Shown: piece by piece, positions 38,670 to 47,654 of the stretch
How the letters are laid out: each line of letters opens with the position of its first letter
Position numbering within the stretch: position 1 is the stretch's first letter
From: Streptosporangiaceae bacterium
GTDB lineage: Bacteria > Actinomycetota > Actinomycetes > Streptosporangiales > Streptosporangiaceae
Assembly (NCBI GenBank): GCA_025934635.1
Contig: JAICWX010000001.1
Coordinates: 30,659 to 94,658 of the forward strand
DNA: 64,000 nt
Direction: 5' to 3'
The notes under the pieces: generated by a model
Databases searched by the model: none
Seen by the model: the letters and a program-made list of their open reading frames with translations, nothing else
Told to the model about the DNA's origin: nothing
Made by a program: the position numbers and the translations under genes

Positions 38670-40001
38670 CTAGCTGCCGGCCGAACCTGCCTCCCCGCAC
38701 GTCCGGCGGGTCAGGTCGGCGAGACCGGCGCCGGGCGGACTGGTATCAGGCGGCTCGCCGGCCGGCGGCCCGGTCTCGGCCGCCAGGGGCACCATGGCCA
38801 GCACCTCGAACCGGCCGTCGTCGCCTATCCGCGTGGTCAGGCTGCCGCCGATCGCCTCCAGCCGCAGGGCCAGGTTGTCCAGGCCGCCCCCGTCACGGCG
38901 CGCCGCGGCCGGGCCGGGCACGCCGTCGTTGGTTACCCGCAAGGTCACGGCGTCGCCGGACACGCCGGCCTCGACGGTGCAGTTCTGCGCCGTGCTGTGC
39001 CTGAGCATGTTCGTCACGGCCTCGCGCAGGACCGTGGCCAGCACGGTGTCGATGCCCTCGTCCAGCGGCCCGCAGTCGATCTCCACCTGGGCCGTGATCC
39101 CCGCCGTGGAAAGCAGCGAGACGACCGAGGCCGCCTCCTTGGACAGCGACATGTTGCGGTAGCCGCTCGCCACCATGCGCACGTCCGCCAGGGCCTGCCG
39201 GGAGACGTCGAGCAAGTCGGCCAGTTCGTCCCGGGCCCGCTCCGGATTGACGCCGACCAGCCGCCGGGTGAGCTCGGCCTTGAGGGTGATCGCCGAGAGG
39301 CTGTAGCCGAGCAGGTCGTGCAGGTCCCGGGCGAATCGCATGCGCTCCCGGACCACGGCGAGCTGGGCGAGCTCGGCCCGGCTCGCGTGCACGTACCTGA
39401 TGACCAGGGTCAGCCGGGACAGCCCGAATACGATCAGGCCGATGTCCAGGCTGGCGACGGTCAGGTAGGCCACGGTATAGGCGTTCAGGCCCAGCACGAT
39501 CGGCCCGATCAGCATGCTCAGGATGACGCACCCGAACAGGGCCCAGGCGATCAGGCCGGGCACGAGGAGCAGGACCGAGCCGGCGAAGAAGCCCGCCATG
39601 CCGGCCCACTCGCCGCCCAGGATCACCAGCGGCAGGTAGGTGACCAGCGCCTGCGCCGCCAGCAGCCCCAGCCGCCGCCGCATCGACCACGCCTCCGAGC
39701 CGGAGGAGGAGATGTAGACCTGCAGGGCGAAGACCACGCAGATGGAGGCGACGCCGACCGTGAGCTTGAGCCCGTGCGACTGGATCGGCGAATCGAGCAG
39801 GTCGATCAGCTGGACCCCGAGGAAGCCGCACAGCACGGTGAGCAGTATCAGCCGGGCCAGCCGCTGGCCGCCGTGAACCTCGTAGGCGGCAGCAAGCGAC
39901 GGCGCGGCCCGCTCCTGGCCGGCTGTGGGCCGTCCTGCGGCGCCGTCCGACCCCGGCACCTGCCCCGTTAGCCAGCCAGCCTGCACCTTCCGGCCAGGCA
40001 T
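38670..40001 (-). CDS. DesK/NarX-type sensor histidine kinase
   Basis: A 443-residue membrane kinase. Four to six hydrophobic segments in residues 50-205 (LARLILLTVLCGFLGVQL; VGVASICVVFALQVYI; PGLIAWALFGCVILSMLIG) lead to a HisKA_3 domain with the phospho-His in MRFARDLHDLLGYSLSAITL. The ATP-binding N-box is LREAVTNMLRHS and a G-box-like GGGLDNLALRLEAIGG follows. There is no large extracellular domain, so it probably senses a membrane or lipophilic signal. AGGGGA precedes ATG 40001. It is upstream of its response regulator and shares its transcript. Confidence 0.92.
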   Translation of the reverse strand: MPGRKVQAGWLTGQVPGSDGAAGRPTAGQERAAPSLAAAYEVHGGQRLARLILLTVLCGFLGVQLIDLLDSPIQSHGLKLTVGVASICVVFALQVYISSSGSEAWSMRRRLGLLAAQALVTYLPLVILGGEWAGMAGFFAGSVLLLVPGLIAWALFGCVILSMLIGPIVLGLNAYTVAYLTVASLDIGLIVFGLSRLTLVIRYVHASRAELAQLAVVRERMRFARDLHDLLGYSLSAITLKAELTRRLVGVNPERARDELADLLDVSRQALADVRMVASGYRNMSLSKEAASVVSLLSTAGITAQVEIDCGPLDEGIDTVLATVLREAVTNMLRHSTAQNCTVEAGVSGDAVTLRVTNDGVPGPAAARRDGGGLDNLALRLEAIGGSLTTRIGDDGRFEVLAMVPLAAETGPPAGEPPDTSPPGAGLADLTRRTCGEAGSAGS

Positions 40002-40077
40002 ACCGTTCCCCTAGGTTATGTCAGCCCGTCGGCGGCCGCCGCGGCCGACGGAAGAAGGCCACATTCAGGGCGATAGT

Positions 40078-40143
40078 ATACTGATTGGTATCAGAATCAT
40101 ACTGATTAGGTGCAAACCTCTACAAGATGACTCGTGTTAACAC
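40078..40143. promoter_or_regulatory. AT-rich island with direct and inverted repeats upstream of the kinase
   Basis: ATACTGATT occurs at 40078-40086 and 40099-40107 (21 bp apart). CTGAT-TGGT-ATCAG forms an inverted repeat at 40081-40094, and GTGTTAACAC is a perfect palindrome at 40134-40143. The base composition stands out sharply from the flanks. It is likely the promoter-operator of the two-component operon. Confidence 0.5.
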
Positions 40144-40268
40144 ACGACAGTAGGGTAACTGCGGACATTCCGGCCCGCGAACCACAATCACTTCTCAAGT
40201 CAATTCTCGAGTGCCCCACCGCAGATCAGCGCAGATCAGCGCAGCGCATGAGTGATGCAGGGGCAGAA

Positions 40269-41093
40269 TCAGAGCGGAGTCAGGCGCCCCGAGCCGACCT
40301 GAGCCTCGGCGATGTCCAGGGCCAGGTCACCGGAGAGCACGGCCTGCTGGAGCTGCTGCAGCCGCGGGCAGGGCTCTAGTCCCAGCTCACCGCGGAGCAC
40401 GGACCGGAGCCGCCGGTACGACTCGAGCGCGCGGCCGGCGTGCCCGGAGCGATAGAGCGCCGTCATCAGCAGGGCGCAGAAGTTCTCGTTCATCGGGTTC
40501 CTGGCCACCAGCAGGGTCAGCTCACCCACCAGGTCAGCGTGGCGGCGCAGGGCGAGGTCGGCTTCGAGCCGGCGCTCGAGCACGCCGAGCCTGGTCGCCT
40601 CCAGCGAGGCCGCCTCGAGCTCGAGCACCCGCCCGAGCGGCACGTCGACCAGGACGGGCCCGCGCCACAGGGCCAGCGCCCGGCCGAGCAGGTCCGACGC
40701 GGCCCGCTGATCTCCCGCCTCGGCGGCCTGGCGGCCGGCCCGGGCCAGCCGGCCGAACTCCTCGACGTCGGTCTGGCAGCAGCCCGCGTCGAGCAGGTAG
40801 CCCGAGTGACGCGTGCCCAGGTACTCCCGGGTGCCGCCCGGTCCCGCGGCCGCCAGCCGGTTCCTCAGGTGCAGCACGTAGGTCTGCAGCGTGGTGGCCG
40901 AACTGCGCGGCGGGGCATCGCCCCAGAGCTCCTCGGCCAGCGTCGCCACGGTGACGACGCGACCGGCGTTGAGCGCGAGCAGGGCCAGGATCTGGCTCTG
41001 CTTGGCCGCGCTGGGCGTGACGGCGCGGTGGCCCATCCTGGCCGTGAACGGGCCCAGTAGCTGAACGCTGATCCGTCCGGGATCGGTCTGCAT
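40269..41093 (-). CDS. SARP-family transcriptional activator
   Basis: A 274-residue classical SARP. The OmpR-like DNA-binding domain reads ISVQLLGPFTARMGH, then LEELWGDAPPRSSATTLQTYVLHLRNRL, followed by the activator domain (ALALWRGPVLVDVP; NPMNENFCALLMTALYRSGHAGRALE). It is of the short form without NTPase, like ActII-ORF4. It diverges from the azole-peptide operon at 41352, and the region between carries 22 bp-spaced direct repeats. It is the obvious pathway-specific activator of that operon. Confidence 0.93.
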   Translation of the reverse strand: MQTDPGRISVQLLGPFTARMGHRAVTPSAAKQSQILALLALNAGRVVTVATLAEELWGDAPPRSSATTLQTYVLHLRNRLAAAGPGGTREYLGTRHSGYLLDAGCCQTDVEEFGRLARAGRQAAEAGDQRAASDLLGRALALWRGPVLVDVPLGRVLELEAASLEATRLGVLERRLEADLALRRHADLVGELTLLVARNPMNENFCALLMTALYRSGHAGRALESYRRLRSVLRGELGLEPCPRLQQLQQAVLSGDLALDIAEAQVGSGRLTPL

Positions 41094-41187
41094 GTCGCGT
41101 CCCCCTGCTCGTACGGGCTTGACCCTCGATAGCGGTACTTGAGGATGCGCCGAGCCGGAGCCGAAGATCCAGTGATAGCGTCACGAC

Positions 41188-41268
41188 TCCGGCCGTGAAC
41201 AATTCATGGTCCGGCCGTGAGGAACCGCGGCCCCGGCGGAGGCGTCCCGCGGGTGTGAAAAATTCATG
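41188..41268. promoter_or_regulatory. Direct repeats and TGAAnnnTTCA boxes before the azole-peptide operon
   Basis: TCCGGCCGTGA is found at 41188-41198 and again at 41210-41220, a 22 bp offset that suits SARP binding. Two further boxes of the form GTGAAnAATTCATG (41195-41208 and 41255-41268), each containing the inverted repeat TGAAnnnTTCA, lie 60 bp apart. They flank the probable promoter of the precursor gene at 41352. Confidence 0.55.
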
Positions 41269-41351
41269 CCAGTTCCATGATCAGCGCACTTATCAGGCGG
41301 TTCCCGCCTCCCGCAAGCTCCTTTCAGGTCACACCGCCTGGAAGGAAGAAC

Positions 41352-41552
41352 ATGAACGTCAGCCAGGAAAACCCGCAGATCCTCCTCGAATCCGGCTGCC
41401 GCGGCGGCCGGCCGGCCGCTACCGCGCCGGTGCACAGCAATCTGGTGATCGAGAACCTCAACGAGTTCGCCGCGGCGGGCGTGGTGAGCTACTGCGGCTC
41501 CTCCATCGCCGACTTCATCATCCGCGAGCCCCGGCCGATGGCCGCAGCCTGA
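41352..41552 (+). CDS. Candidate precursor of an azole-containing peptide (TOMM-type)
   Basis: A 66-residue peptide directly before the cyclodehydratase gene. The acidic or Asn-rich middle VIENLNEFAAAGV resembles a recognition helix, and the C-terminal part VVSYCGSSIADFII followed by REPRPMAAA would be the core. One Cys and three Ser lie within six residues, giving up to four cyclisable or dehydratable side chains; another Cys lies at residue 16. GAAGGAAG precedes ATG 41352. The 7 bp gap to the YcaO gene indicates a shared transcript. Assignment rests on position and composition, not on leader homology. Confidence 0.72.
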   Translation: MNVSQENPQILLESGCRGGRPAATAPVHSNLVIENLNEFAAAGVVSYCGSSIADFIIREPRPMAAA

Positions 41553-41559
41553 GCTCGCC

Positions 41560-43893
41560 GTGGATCCCGCAGACAGCCGGCTAGTCGGCTTCAAGCGTCA
41601 TCTGCGGGCCGAGACGGTCCCGGCAGAGGCGGTCTACCTCATCTCCGAACGCGGGGTGACCGCCCTGTCGGGATCGTGCATCGAGCGGCTGGCTCCGCTG
41701 CTCGACGGCACCCGCAGCTTCGCCCAGCTGACCAGTGAGCTGTCGGCTGAGCTGGCGACGACCGAAGTCACCGGCCTGGTCCGGCAGCTGGCGGCGGCGG
41801 GTCTGCTGGACCTGCGCCATCCAGCCGGCTCCCCGGACACCGCCGCCGCGCTCAAGGACACGGCCGTCCTGGCCACGGTCCTGCATGACCTGGCCGTCCA
41901 GGACATCGCCGCCCGCGACCACGGGGCGGCGGCCTACTGGTCCCTGGCCGGGCTCGACGTCGACGAGGCGGCCGGCGCGATCAGCACCGCCACGGTGGAG
42001 ATCCTCGCCCTGGACGGCGCCCTGCACGCGGCGGCGGCCGTATGCGCCGCGTCCGGCCTCACCCCCTGCACGGCCGCGACGGCGGCCCTCGTCGGCGCCG
42101 GTGCCGCCCCCGGCGCGGGCGGTCCCGCCGTCAGCCTGGTCCTGTGCGAGGACTACCTGGACCCCCGGCTGGACGTGGTCAACCGCCGGCAGCTGGCGCA
42201 CGGCCGGCCGTGGCTGCTGGCCAAGCCGTCCGGCGCCGAGGCCTGGATCGGCCCGGTGTTCCAGCCGGGTGCCGGTCCCTGCTGGGCCTGCCTGGCCACC
42301 CGGCTCGAGGGCAACCGGGAGGAAACGCACCTGATGCGCCGCGTCCTCGGGGGCCGCGGCCGGGCCTTCCCGGCCGCGCCGCAGACGTCGCTCACTCCCA
42401 GCCGCGCCGCCGCCCTGCACCTCGCGGTGGGCGAGGTGGTCAAGTGGCTCGCGGGCCTGCGCGACGAGGGTCAGCAGGCCATCTACACCCTGGACACCGT
42501 GCGCCTGCACGGCCGGCACCACGTCGTGCAGCGGCGCCCGCAGTGCGCCCACTGTGGTGACCCCGGCCTCGTCGCGGCCCAGGCCGCCCGCCGGCCGGCG
42601 GTGACGCTGAAGCGGCGTGAGACAACGGACCCGCTCGCCCGGTACGGCCACCTGGTGGACCCGGTCACCGGCATCGTGGCCGAACTGCGGCGCGACGACC
42701 GGTGCCCGGCCTTCCTGCACGCGTTCACCTCCGGCCGTAACCGGGCCATGAGCGCGAGCACGGTGGCCGGCATCCGGGCCGGCGCCCTGCAGGCGAGCGG
42801 CGGCGGGGGCGTCACCGCGGCCGAGGCCAGGACGAGCGCGCTGTGCGAGGCCATCGAGCGGTACTGCGGCACCCGCCAGGGCGACGAGGCGACGGTCCGC
42901 GGCCGCTACCGCGACCTGCGCGACCAGGCCGTGCACCCCGACGCCAGCCTGCTCTTCGACCCGCGCCAGTACGCGGACCGGGCCCGCTGGAACGCGGTCT
43001 GCGCGCCGTTCCACTGGGTGCCCGAGCCGTTCGACGAGACCGCCCCGGTCGACTGGACGCCGGTCTGGTCGCTGCTCAGCGGTGAGCGGAAGCTGCTGCC
43101 GACCGCGATGCTCTATTACCACGGGGGGACGGGAACCGGGTCCGCGTCCGTGCTGGCCGACTCGAACGGCAACGCGGCCGGCGCCAGCCTCGGCGACGCC
43201 GTGGTCCGCGGGTTCCTCGAGCTGGTGGAGCGGGACGCGGTCGCGCTGTGGTGGTACAACCGCACCCGGCAGCCGGGCGTCTGCCTGTCCTCGTTCGGGG
43301 ACCGGTGGATCACCGGGCTGTCCCGGCACTACCGGCGGCTCGGCCGCGAGCTGTGGGCCCTGGACCTGACCTCGGACCTGGGGATCCCCGTCATGGCCGC
43401 GATCTCGCGACGGCTGGGCGGTCCGGCGGAGGACATCACGTTCGGCTTCGGTGCGCACTTCAACCCGCGCATAGCGCTGCGCCGGGCGCTGACCGAACTG
43501 GGCCAGCTCCTCCCGCCCGCCACCGACGGTGCCGGCTACGGCACCGCCGACCCCTACCTGGTCTCCTGGTGGACCTCGGCCACCCTGGCCAGCCAGCCCT
43601 ACCTCGCCACGAGGGAGGATCAGCCGGCCCGCACCCGCGCGGACTACCCGCCCGTTCCGGCCGGCCTCGACGGGATCGCCGCGGCCGCCCGCCGGGCCGG
43701 ACTGGACATCCTGGTCCTCGACCAGACCCGGCCGGACATCGCGATGCCGGTGGTCAAGGTGGTGGTGCCGGGGCTCCGTCATTTCTGGCCGCGGTTCGGC
43801 CCCGGCCGCCTGTTCGACGTCCCGGTCCGCCTCGGCCGGCTGTCCCGGCCGACCGGCTACGCCGACCTGAACCCGATCCCCCTGTACGTCTAA
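41560..43893 (+). CDS. E1-like/YcaO fusion cyclodehydratase (azole peptide biosynthesis)
   Basis: A 777-residue enzyme that would convert Cys/Ser/Thr of a precursor to azolines using ATP. The N-terminal E1/ocin-ThiF-like part binds leader and zinc; CxxC pairs are at Cys241/Cys244 and Cys329/Cys332. The YcaO domain starts near residue 375. ATP/Mg residues are visible in TSALCEAIERYCG and FLELVERDAVALWWYNR, and EDITFGFGAHFNP is characteristic. It ends NPIPLYV, a Pro-rich tail as is usual for active YcaO enzymes. The start is GTG at 41560. Fused organisation is known in goadsporin- and thiopeptide-like clusters. Confidence 0.92.
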   Translation: MDPADSRLVGFKRHLRAETVPAEAVYLISERGVTALSGSCIERLAPLLDGTRSFAQLTSELSAELATTEVTGLVRQLAAAGLLDLRHPAGSPDTAAALKDTAVLATVLHDLAVQDIAARDHGAAAYWSLAGLDVDEAAGAISTATVEILALDGALHAAAAVCAASGLTPCTAATAALVGAGAAPGAGGPAVSLVLCEDYLDPRLDVVNRRQLAHGRPWLLAKPSGAEAWIGPVFQPGAGPCWACLATRLEGNREETHLMRRVLGGRGRAFPAAPQTSLTPSRAAALHLAVGEVVKWLAGLRDEGQQAIYTLDTVRLHGRHHVVQRRPQCAHCGDPGLVAAQAARRPAVTLKRRETTDPLARYGHLVDPVTGIVAELRRDDRCPAFLHAFTSGRNRAMSASTVAGIRAGALQASGGGGVTAAEARTSALCEAIERYCGTRQGDEATVRGRYRDLRDQAVHPDASLLFDPRQYADRARWNAVCAPFHWVPEPFDETAPVDWTPVWSLLSGERKLLPTAMLYYHGGTGTGSASVLADSNGNAAGASLGDAVVRGFLELVERDAVALWWYNRTRQPGVCLSSFGDRWITGLSRHYRRLGRELWALDLTSDLGIPVMAAISRRLGGPAEDITFGFGAHFNPRIALRRALTELGQLLPPATDGAGYGTADPYLVSWWTSATLASQPYLATREDQPARTRADYPPVPAGLDGIAAAARRAGLDILVLDQTRPDIAMPVVKVVVPGLRHFWPRFGPGRLFDVPVRLGRLSRPTGYADLNPIPLYV

Positions 43894-43924
43894 CCCGCCG
43901 TAACTCCAGATACGAGGCCTGCCG

Positions 43925-45475
43925 ATGAGAACCGGTCAATCCCGCGCGGTGCCCGTGCGCCAGCACTCCGAGCTGTGGTCCCTGCGCGAGGACGTGAACG
44001 TCGAGATGGAGCCGGACCAGGGCCCGGTCCGGCTGCGCGGCCGGTGGGGCGACCTCGTCGTCCAGGAGCCCTCGCGCCTGGTCCGCGAGGCGCTCGGCCG
44101 GATGCGGCTGGGACCGATCTCGCTGGAGAACGCCATCGATGATCCGGAGGATGCGGAGCGGACCGAGCTCCAGCTCCTGTTCGACCGGCTCCAGCCGCTG
44201 ATCATCCGGTCGCTCGGGCTGGCCTCGGGGCAGCCGCTGCTCTCGGTGGTGCCGCTCACCGTCCACTCCCGGTTCGCCCCGGTGCCGCTGGCCCCGGACA
44301 TCCCGGTCCGGTTGTCGACCTTCGCCGAGCTGCGGACCGACGGGAACGCGTACTGCATCGAGTCGCCGCTGGCGCTGCACCGGGTCCTGCTGCACCGGCC
44401 CGCGGCGATGCTGCTGATCGGGGCGCTGGCCAGCCCGGTCACCCCGGCCGCGCTGAGGCAGGGCCGATCGCCGCTCGGCCCGGTGACGGGGGACGCGCTG
44501 GAGTACCTGGCCGCGGCGGGCATGGTGGTCCAGGCCCGGCCGGCCGGGGAGAACCTGCCGGTCTTCGCCGAGGACACCGACCCCGCCCTGACCGGCTGGT
44601 CGCCGGTGGACATGATGTTCCACACCCGGAGCACCCTCGGACGGCACGACCACAACTTCGGGATCACCTATCCGGCCGGCGAGACCGCGCCCGCCGAGCC
44701 GGTCGTCAAGCCCCAGGCCACGCACTACATCCAGCTGCACCGGCCGAGCTGGGACGAGCTGTGCGCGGCGGATCCGCCGCTGACGGCGGTGATCGAGGGC
44801 CGCCGTTCCATGCGCCGGCACGGGGCCCGGCCGCTGACCGTCACCGACCTGGGCGACCTGCTGTACCGGACGGCCCGGGTCCGGTCGCTGATCGGCATCG
44901 GCCCGCCCGGCGAGCCCGGCGAGGAAACGGGCACCGGGTACGAGCTGAGCGACCGCCCGTATCCGAGCGGCGGCGCCTGCTACGAGCTCGAGTTCTACGT
45001 CACCGCGGGCGACTGCGACGGCCTGGCCCGCGGCGTCTACCACTACGACCCGCTCGGGCACCGGCTCGAGCCGGTCGGCGCCGAACCCGCGGCCGTCGAC
45101 GAACTCCTCGGCTGCGCCCGGGTCGCGGCCGCTATGGCCCAGCCGCCCCCGGCGCTCATCTCGATGACGGTGCGCTTCCGCCGGCTGTCCTGGAAGTACG
45201 AGGGGCTGGCCTACCGCATGGTCCTGATGCACGTCGGGGTGCTGATCCAGAGCCTGTACCTGGTCTGCACGGCGATGCGGCTGGCGCCGTGCGCCCTGGG
45301 GTCGGTCAGCATCGAGTCGGCGGCCCGCGCGTTCGGCACGGACTGGCGGGTCGAGCCGTGCGTGGGGCAGTTCATCGTGGGCGGCGAGCCGGGCGGCCCG
45401 GACCGGGACGCCAGCCAGTGGCGCAACGTCAACGACGCGGACTGGGGCGATCTCGCCCGCGCCTACCGGAAGTAG
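43925..45475 (+). CDS. SagB-type FMN dehydrogenase (azoline oxidase)
   Basis: A 516-residue enzyme that would oxidise azolines to aromatic azoles. The C-terminal nitroreductase domain begins near residue 285 (VIEGRRSMRRHGARPLT, the FMN-phosphate Arg/Ser site) and continues through SGGACYELEFYV, RGVYHYDP and LSWKYEGLAYRMVLMHVGVLIQ. The last segment contains the Lys-Tyr pair (KYEGLAYR) seen in McbC/SagB enzymes. The N-terminal 280 residues are the variable domain typical of actinobacterial members. It lies 31 bp after the YcaO gene and completes a minimal azole cassette. Convergent with the next gene, 4 bp away. Confidence 0.92.
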   Translation: MRTGQSRAVPVRQHSELWSLREDVNVEMEPDQGPVRLRGRWGDLVVQEPSRLVREALGRMRLGPISLENAIDDPEDAERTELQLLFDRLQPLIIRSLGLASGQPLLSVVPLTVHSRFAPVPLAPDIPVRLSTFAELRTDGNAYCIESPLALHRVLLHRPAAMLLIGALASPVTPAALRQGRSPLGPVTGDALEYLAAAGMVVQARPAGENLPVFAEDTDPALTGWSPVDMMFHTRSTLGRHDHNFGITYPAGETAPAEPVVKPQATHYIQLHRPSWDELCAADPPLTAVIEGRRSMRRHGARPLTVTDLGDLLYRTARVRSLIGIGPPGEPGEETGTGYELSDRPYPSGGACYELEFYVTAGDCDGLARGVYHYDPLGHRLEPVGAEPAAVDELLGCARVAAAMAQPPPALISMTVRFRRLSWKYEGLAYRMVLMHVGVLIQSLYLVCTAMRLAPCALGSVSIESAARAFGTDWRVEPCVGQFIVGGEPGGPDRDASQWRNVNDADWGDLARAYRK

Positions 45476-45479
45476 TCCC

Positions 45480-46841
45480 TCAGCCGAGCAGCATGGCGAT
45501 CCGGCCGGCCCACTCCGCGTCGTGCGGGACCTGGCCGGCCGGCGCCAGGTCCGGTGCCGCGGCCAGGGCGGCCGGGTCGAACCCGGCGTCGTCCAGCGCC
45601 CGGTTGACCGCGGCCCGGTCGCCCCGGAACACGCAGGTCGGCGGCCCGGGCCGGTTGAGCACCTCGTAGGCCACCCCGCCCGGCCCCGCGGCCAGCACGA
45701 ACGCCAGCACCGTAGGGCTCTGGCCGGTGACGGTCAGCGCGGACAGATCCTCGGTGGCCGGGGTCAGCAGTCCCCGCGTGACGTCGGGCCGGACCGTCAT
45801 CGGCCGCAGCCCTCGGCTGTTCATCCCGGCCCCGAGGGCACGGAACGCCCAGTACCCGCCGAACGCCCCGAACCCCTCGCCGAACCCGAACGTCCCCGGG
45901 CCCGCCAAGGCCCCGGGCCCGCCCGTCATCATCCCGGCCGCCATCACGCCCGCCAGCCCCGGCTGAAACGCGCCGCCGGTGCTCTCGTGCTCGCCGATGT
46001 GCGGCGTCGCGACGTGATCGTGCCAGGGCTCCACCCCGACCGCGGGCCGGCGGACCGAGGCGAGCTGCCGGAAGCCGACCGCGAGCTCCCCGCGCCGGCC
46101 GAGCCCGGCGACCGCGTCCCGGCGGTCCGGCACGGTGGCGAGCTGGATCAGGGTCCCGGCCAGCCCCGGCTGGACGCCGTCCAGGGCGCCGGCCGGGACG
46201 GCCACGCCGTCCCGCAGCAGCCCGGCGGCGGCGCGCACGGCCAGCGGATCGAGCCCGGGCAGCAGCGCCGCCAGGAACCCGGCCGTGCGGACGCTCGCCT
46301 CCCGGATCCGGGTGGTCAGCAGCTCGGCCAGCTCACCGGTGCGGCGGCCGAGCCGGGTCAGCACCACCGGCGCCCGGCCCGCGACCTCGACCGTGACCGC
46401 GTAGTCCCGCACCCGCACCGCCCGGGCGAAGGAGAAGCTGACCCGCTCGCTGCCGTCGGCCCCGATGACCAGCAGCGCGTCGTCGTAGACCCGCACCTCG
46501 CCGTCGCCTCCGGCCACCACCGCCGGGAAGACCTCGGCCTCGCCGACCGCGGCCGCGGCCGCCGCCGCGGCGTCCCCCCGGCCGTCGCGCAGCTCGGCGA
46601 GCAGCTGGGTCCGCATTACCCCGAGCCGGCCGAGCTCGATAACGTCCCCGCCGGCCAGGGTCAGCCGGACGGTGAAAGGCTCCGGCTCGGTCACCGACAC
46701 AATTCGGCCGAACGGAATGGGCAGCACGCTCTCGCCCGAAGGCGCCAGCAGCAGCATCCCGTCCCGGACCTCGACCTCGGCCTCGCCGTCCTCCCGCTTC
46801 TCCCCGTGCGGAGAAAGAAGCCGGTACCGGGCTGTGCTCAT
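45480..46841 (-). CDS. Hypothetical protein
   Basis: A 453-residue protein with PH-like beta-rich segments in the first 160 residues (MLLLAPSGESVLPIPFGRIVSVTEP; PFTVRLTLAGGDVIELGRLG; VSFSFARAVRVRDYAVTVEV), a helical middle, and a Gly/Ala/Phe-rich patch (PGTFGFGEGFGAFGGYWAF) near residue 330. The C-terminal 100 residues look like another compact domain. No catalytic motif was seen. It is coupled (7 bp gap) to the zinc-ribbon gene upstream, so the two may act together. Function unknown. Confidence 0.72.
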   Translation of the reverse strand: MSTARYRLLSPHGEKREDGEAEVEVRDGMLLLAPSGESVLPIPFGRIVSVTEPEPFTVRLTLAGGDVIELGRLGVMRTQLLAELRDGRGDAAAAAAAAVGEAEVFPAVVAGGDGEVRVYDDALLVIGADGSERVSFSFARAVRVRDYAVTVEVAGRAPVVLTRLGRRTGELAELLTTRIREASVRTAGFLAALLPGLDPLAVRAAAGLLRDGVAVPAGALDGVQPGLAGTLIQLATVPDRRDAVAGLGRRGELAVGFRQLASVRRPAVGVEPWHDHVATPHIGEHESTGGAFQPGLAGVMAAGMMTGGPGALAGPGTFGFGEGFGAFGGYWAFRALGAGMNSRGLRPMTVRPDVTRGLLTPATEDLSALTVTGQSPTVLAFVLAAGPGGVAYEVLNRPGPPTCVFRGDRAAVNRALDDAGFDPAALAAAPDLAPAGQVPHDAEWAGRIAMLLG

Positions 46842-46848
46842 GAGGAGG

Positions 46849-47505
46849 TCAGCCGGCCGGGGTGCCGCACTCGCCGCAGAACCGGGCCCCGGTCAGCGGT
46901 GTCCCGCAGTTCCCGCAGAACTTCTGGGCGGCCGGCGCGGCGGCCAGCCCGTGCCCGCAGCCCTGGCAGAACTTGCCGCCGCCGCTTTCCTGGCCGCAGT
47001 TGGGGCACAGCCCGGTGCCCTGGTCGCGGTAGTTGATGTCCTTGGTCCAGTCCTGGGCCTGGATCTTCTGGTTCAGCTGGTTGACCTGCGCCGCGGCCTG
47101 CATCCCGGCGATCTCCTGGTCCAGCTTGGGGGCACAGGTCACGCACAGGCCCTTCGGGCCGTTCCAGCACACCTGTTCGCACACCCACTGGCCGCAGCGG
47201 TGGCACTGGTGGAAGAACGGCTTCATCTCCTCGACGGCGTGGGCCAGTGCCTTGTCGCGGGTCGAGCCGCGCACGCCGTCGCGCATCCACTCGGCGTCCC
47301 AGCCGAGCTGCTGGGCCTTCTCGCCGACGGCGCCGCCGACCAGGTCGCCGCCGAGCCGCAGCAGCCGCCCGCCGAAGCCGGTGACCGAATGCTGGAACGA
47401 CGAGCTGTACCCGTTACCGCAGCGGCGGCAGTAGAACTCAAACTGGTATCCGTCGTTGGTGCTGCGGTCCTGGTAGTTGTCCGTAAAGAAGATCATCCCG
47501 GCCAC
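46849..47505 (-). CDS. Multi-zinc-ribbon protein
   Basis: A 218-residue soluble protein with four CxxC-type zinc sites: CRRCG near residue 26, CHRCGQWVCEQVCW and CVTC in the middle, CPNCGQ..CQGCG, and CGNCG..CGECG at the end. The central stretch (LNQKIQAQDW) is helical. The double ribbon at the C-terminus is common in membrane-associated or scaffolding proteins, but no membrane segment is present. It is the first gene of a two-gene unit. The role is unknown. Confidence 0.82.
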   Translation of the reverse strand: MAGMIFFTDNYQDRSTNDGYQFEFYCRRCGNGYSSSFQHSVTGFGGRLLRLGGDLVGGAVGEKAQQLGWDAEWMRDGVRGSTRDKALAHAVEEMKPFFHQCHRCGQWVCEQVCWNGPKGLCVTCAPKLDQEIAGMQAAAQVNQLNQKIQAQDWTKDINYRDQGTGLCPNCGQESGGGKFCQGCGHGLAAAPAAQKFCGNCGTPLTGARFCGECGTPAG

Positions 47506-47654
47506 GGTGCCTCCCCGTTCATCTGTGCCACGGGCACGTTAGCAAAGCCGCCCGGCGCATAGTACGCAATCCGGGAAGGATCGGCTGGCCGCGGCTGACG
47601 CGGGCGTCTGCTCATCTCTCGACGCTGCCGAGCTGCCGCTAATAGATTGGCCCT

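Noticed and set aside
40134..40379. Possible 81-residue plus-strand ORF near the AT-rich island
   Set aside because: Its start is inside the GTGTTAACAC palindrome, it has no ribosome binding site and its second half is antisense to the SARP gene.
41581..43782. 733-codon minus-strand frame opposite the YcaO gene
   Set aside because: Same shadow pattern; the plus-strand product has intact zinc and ATP motifs.
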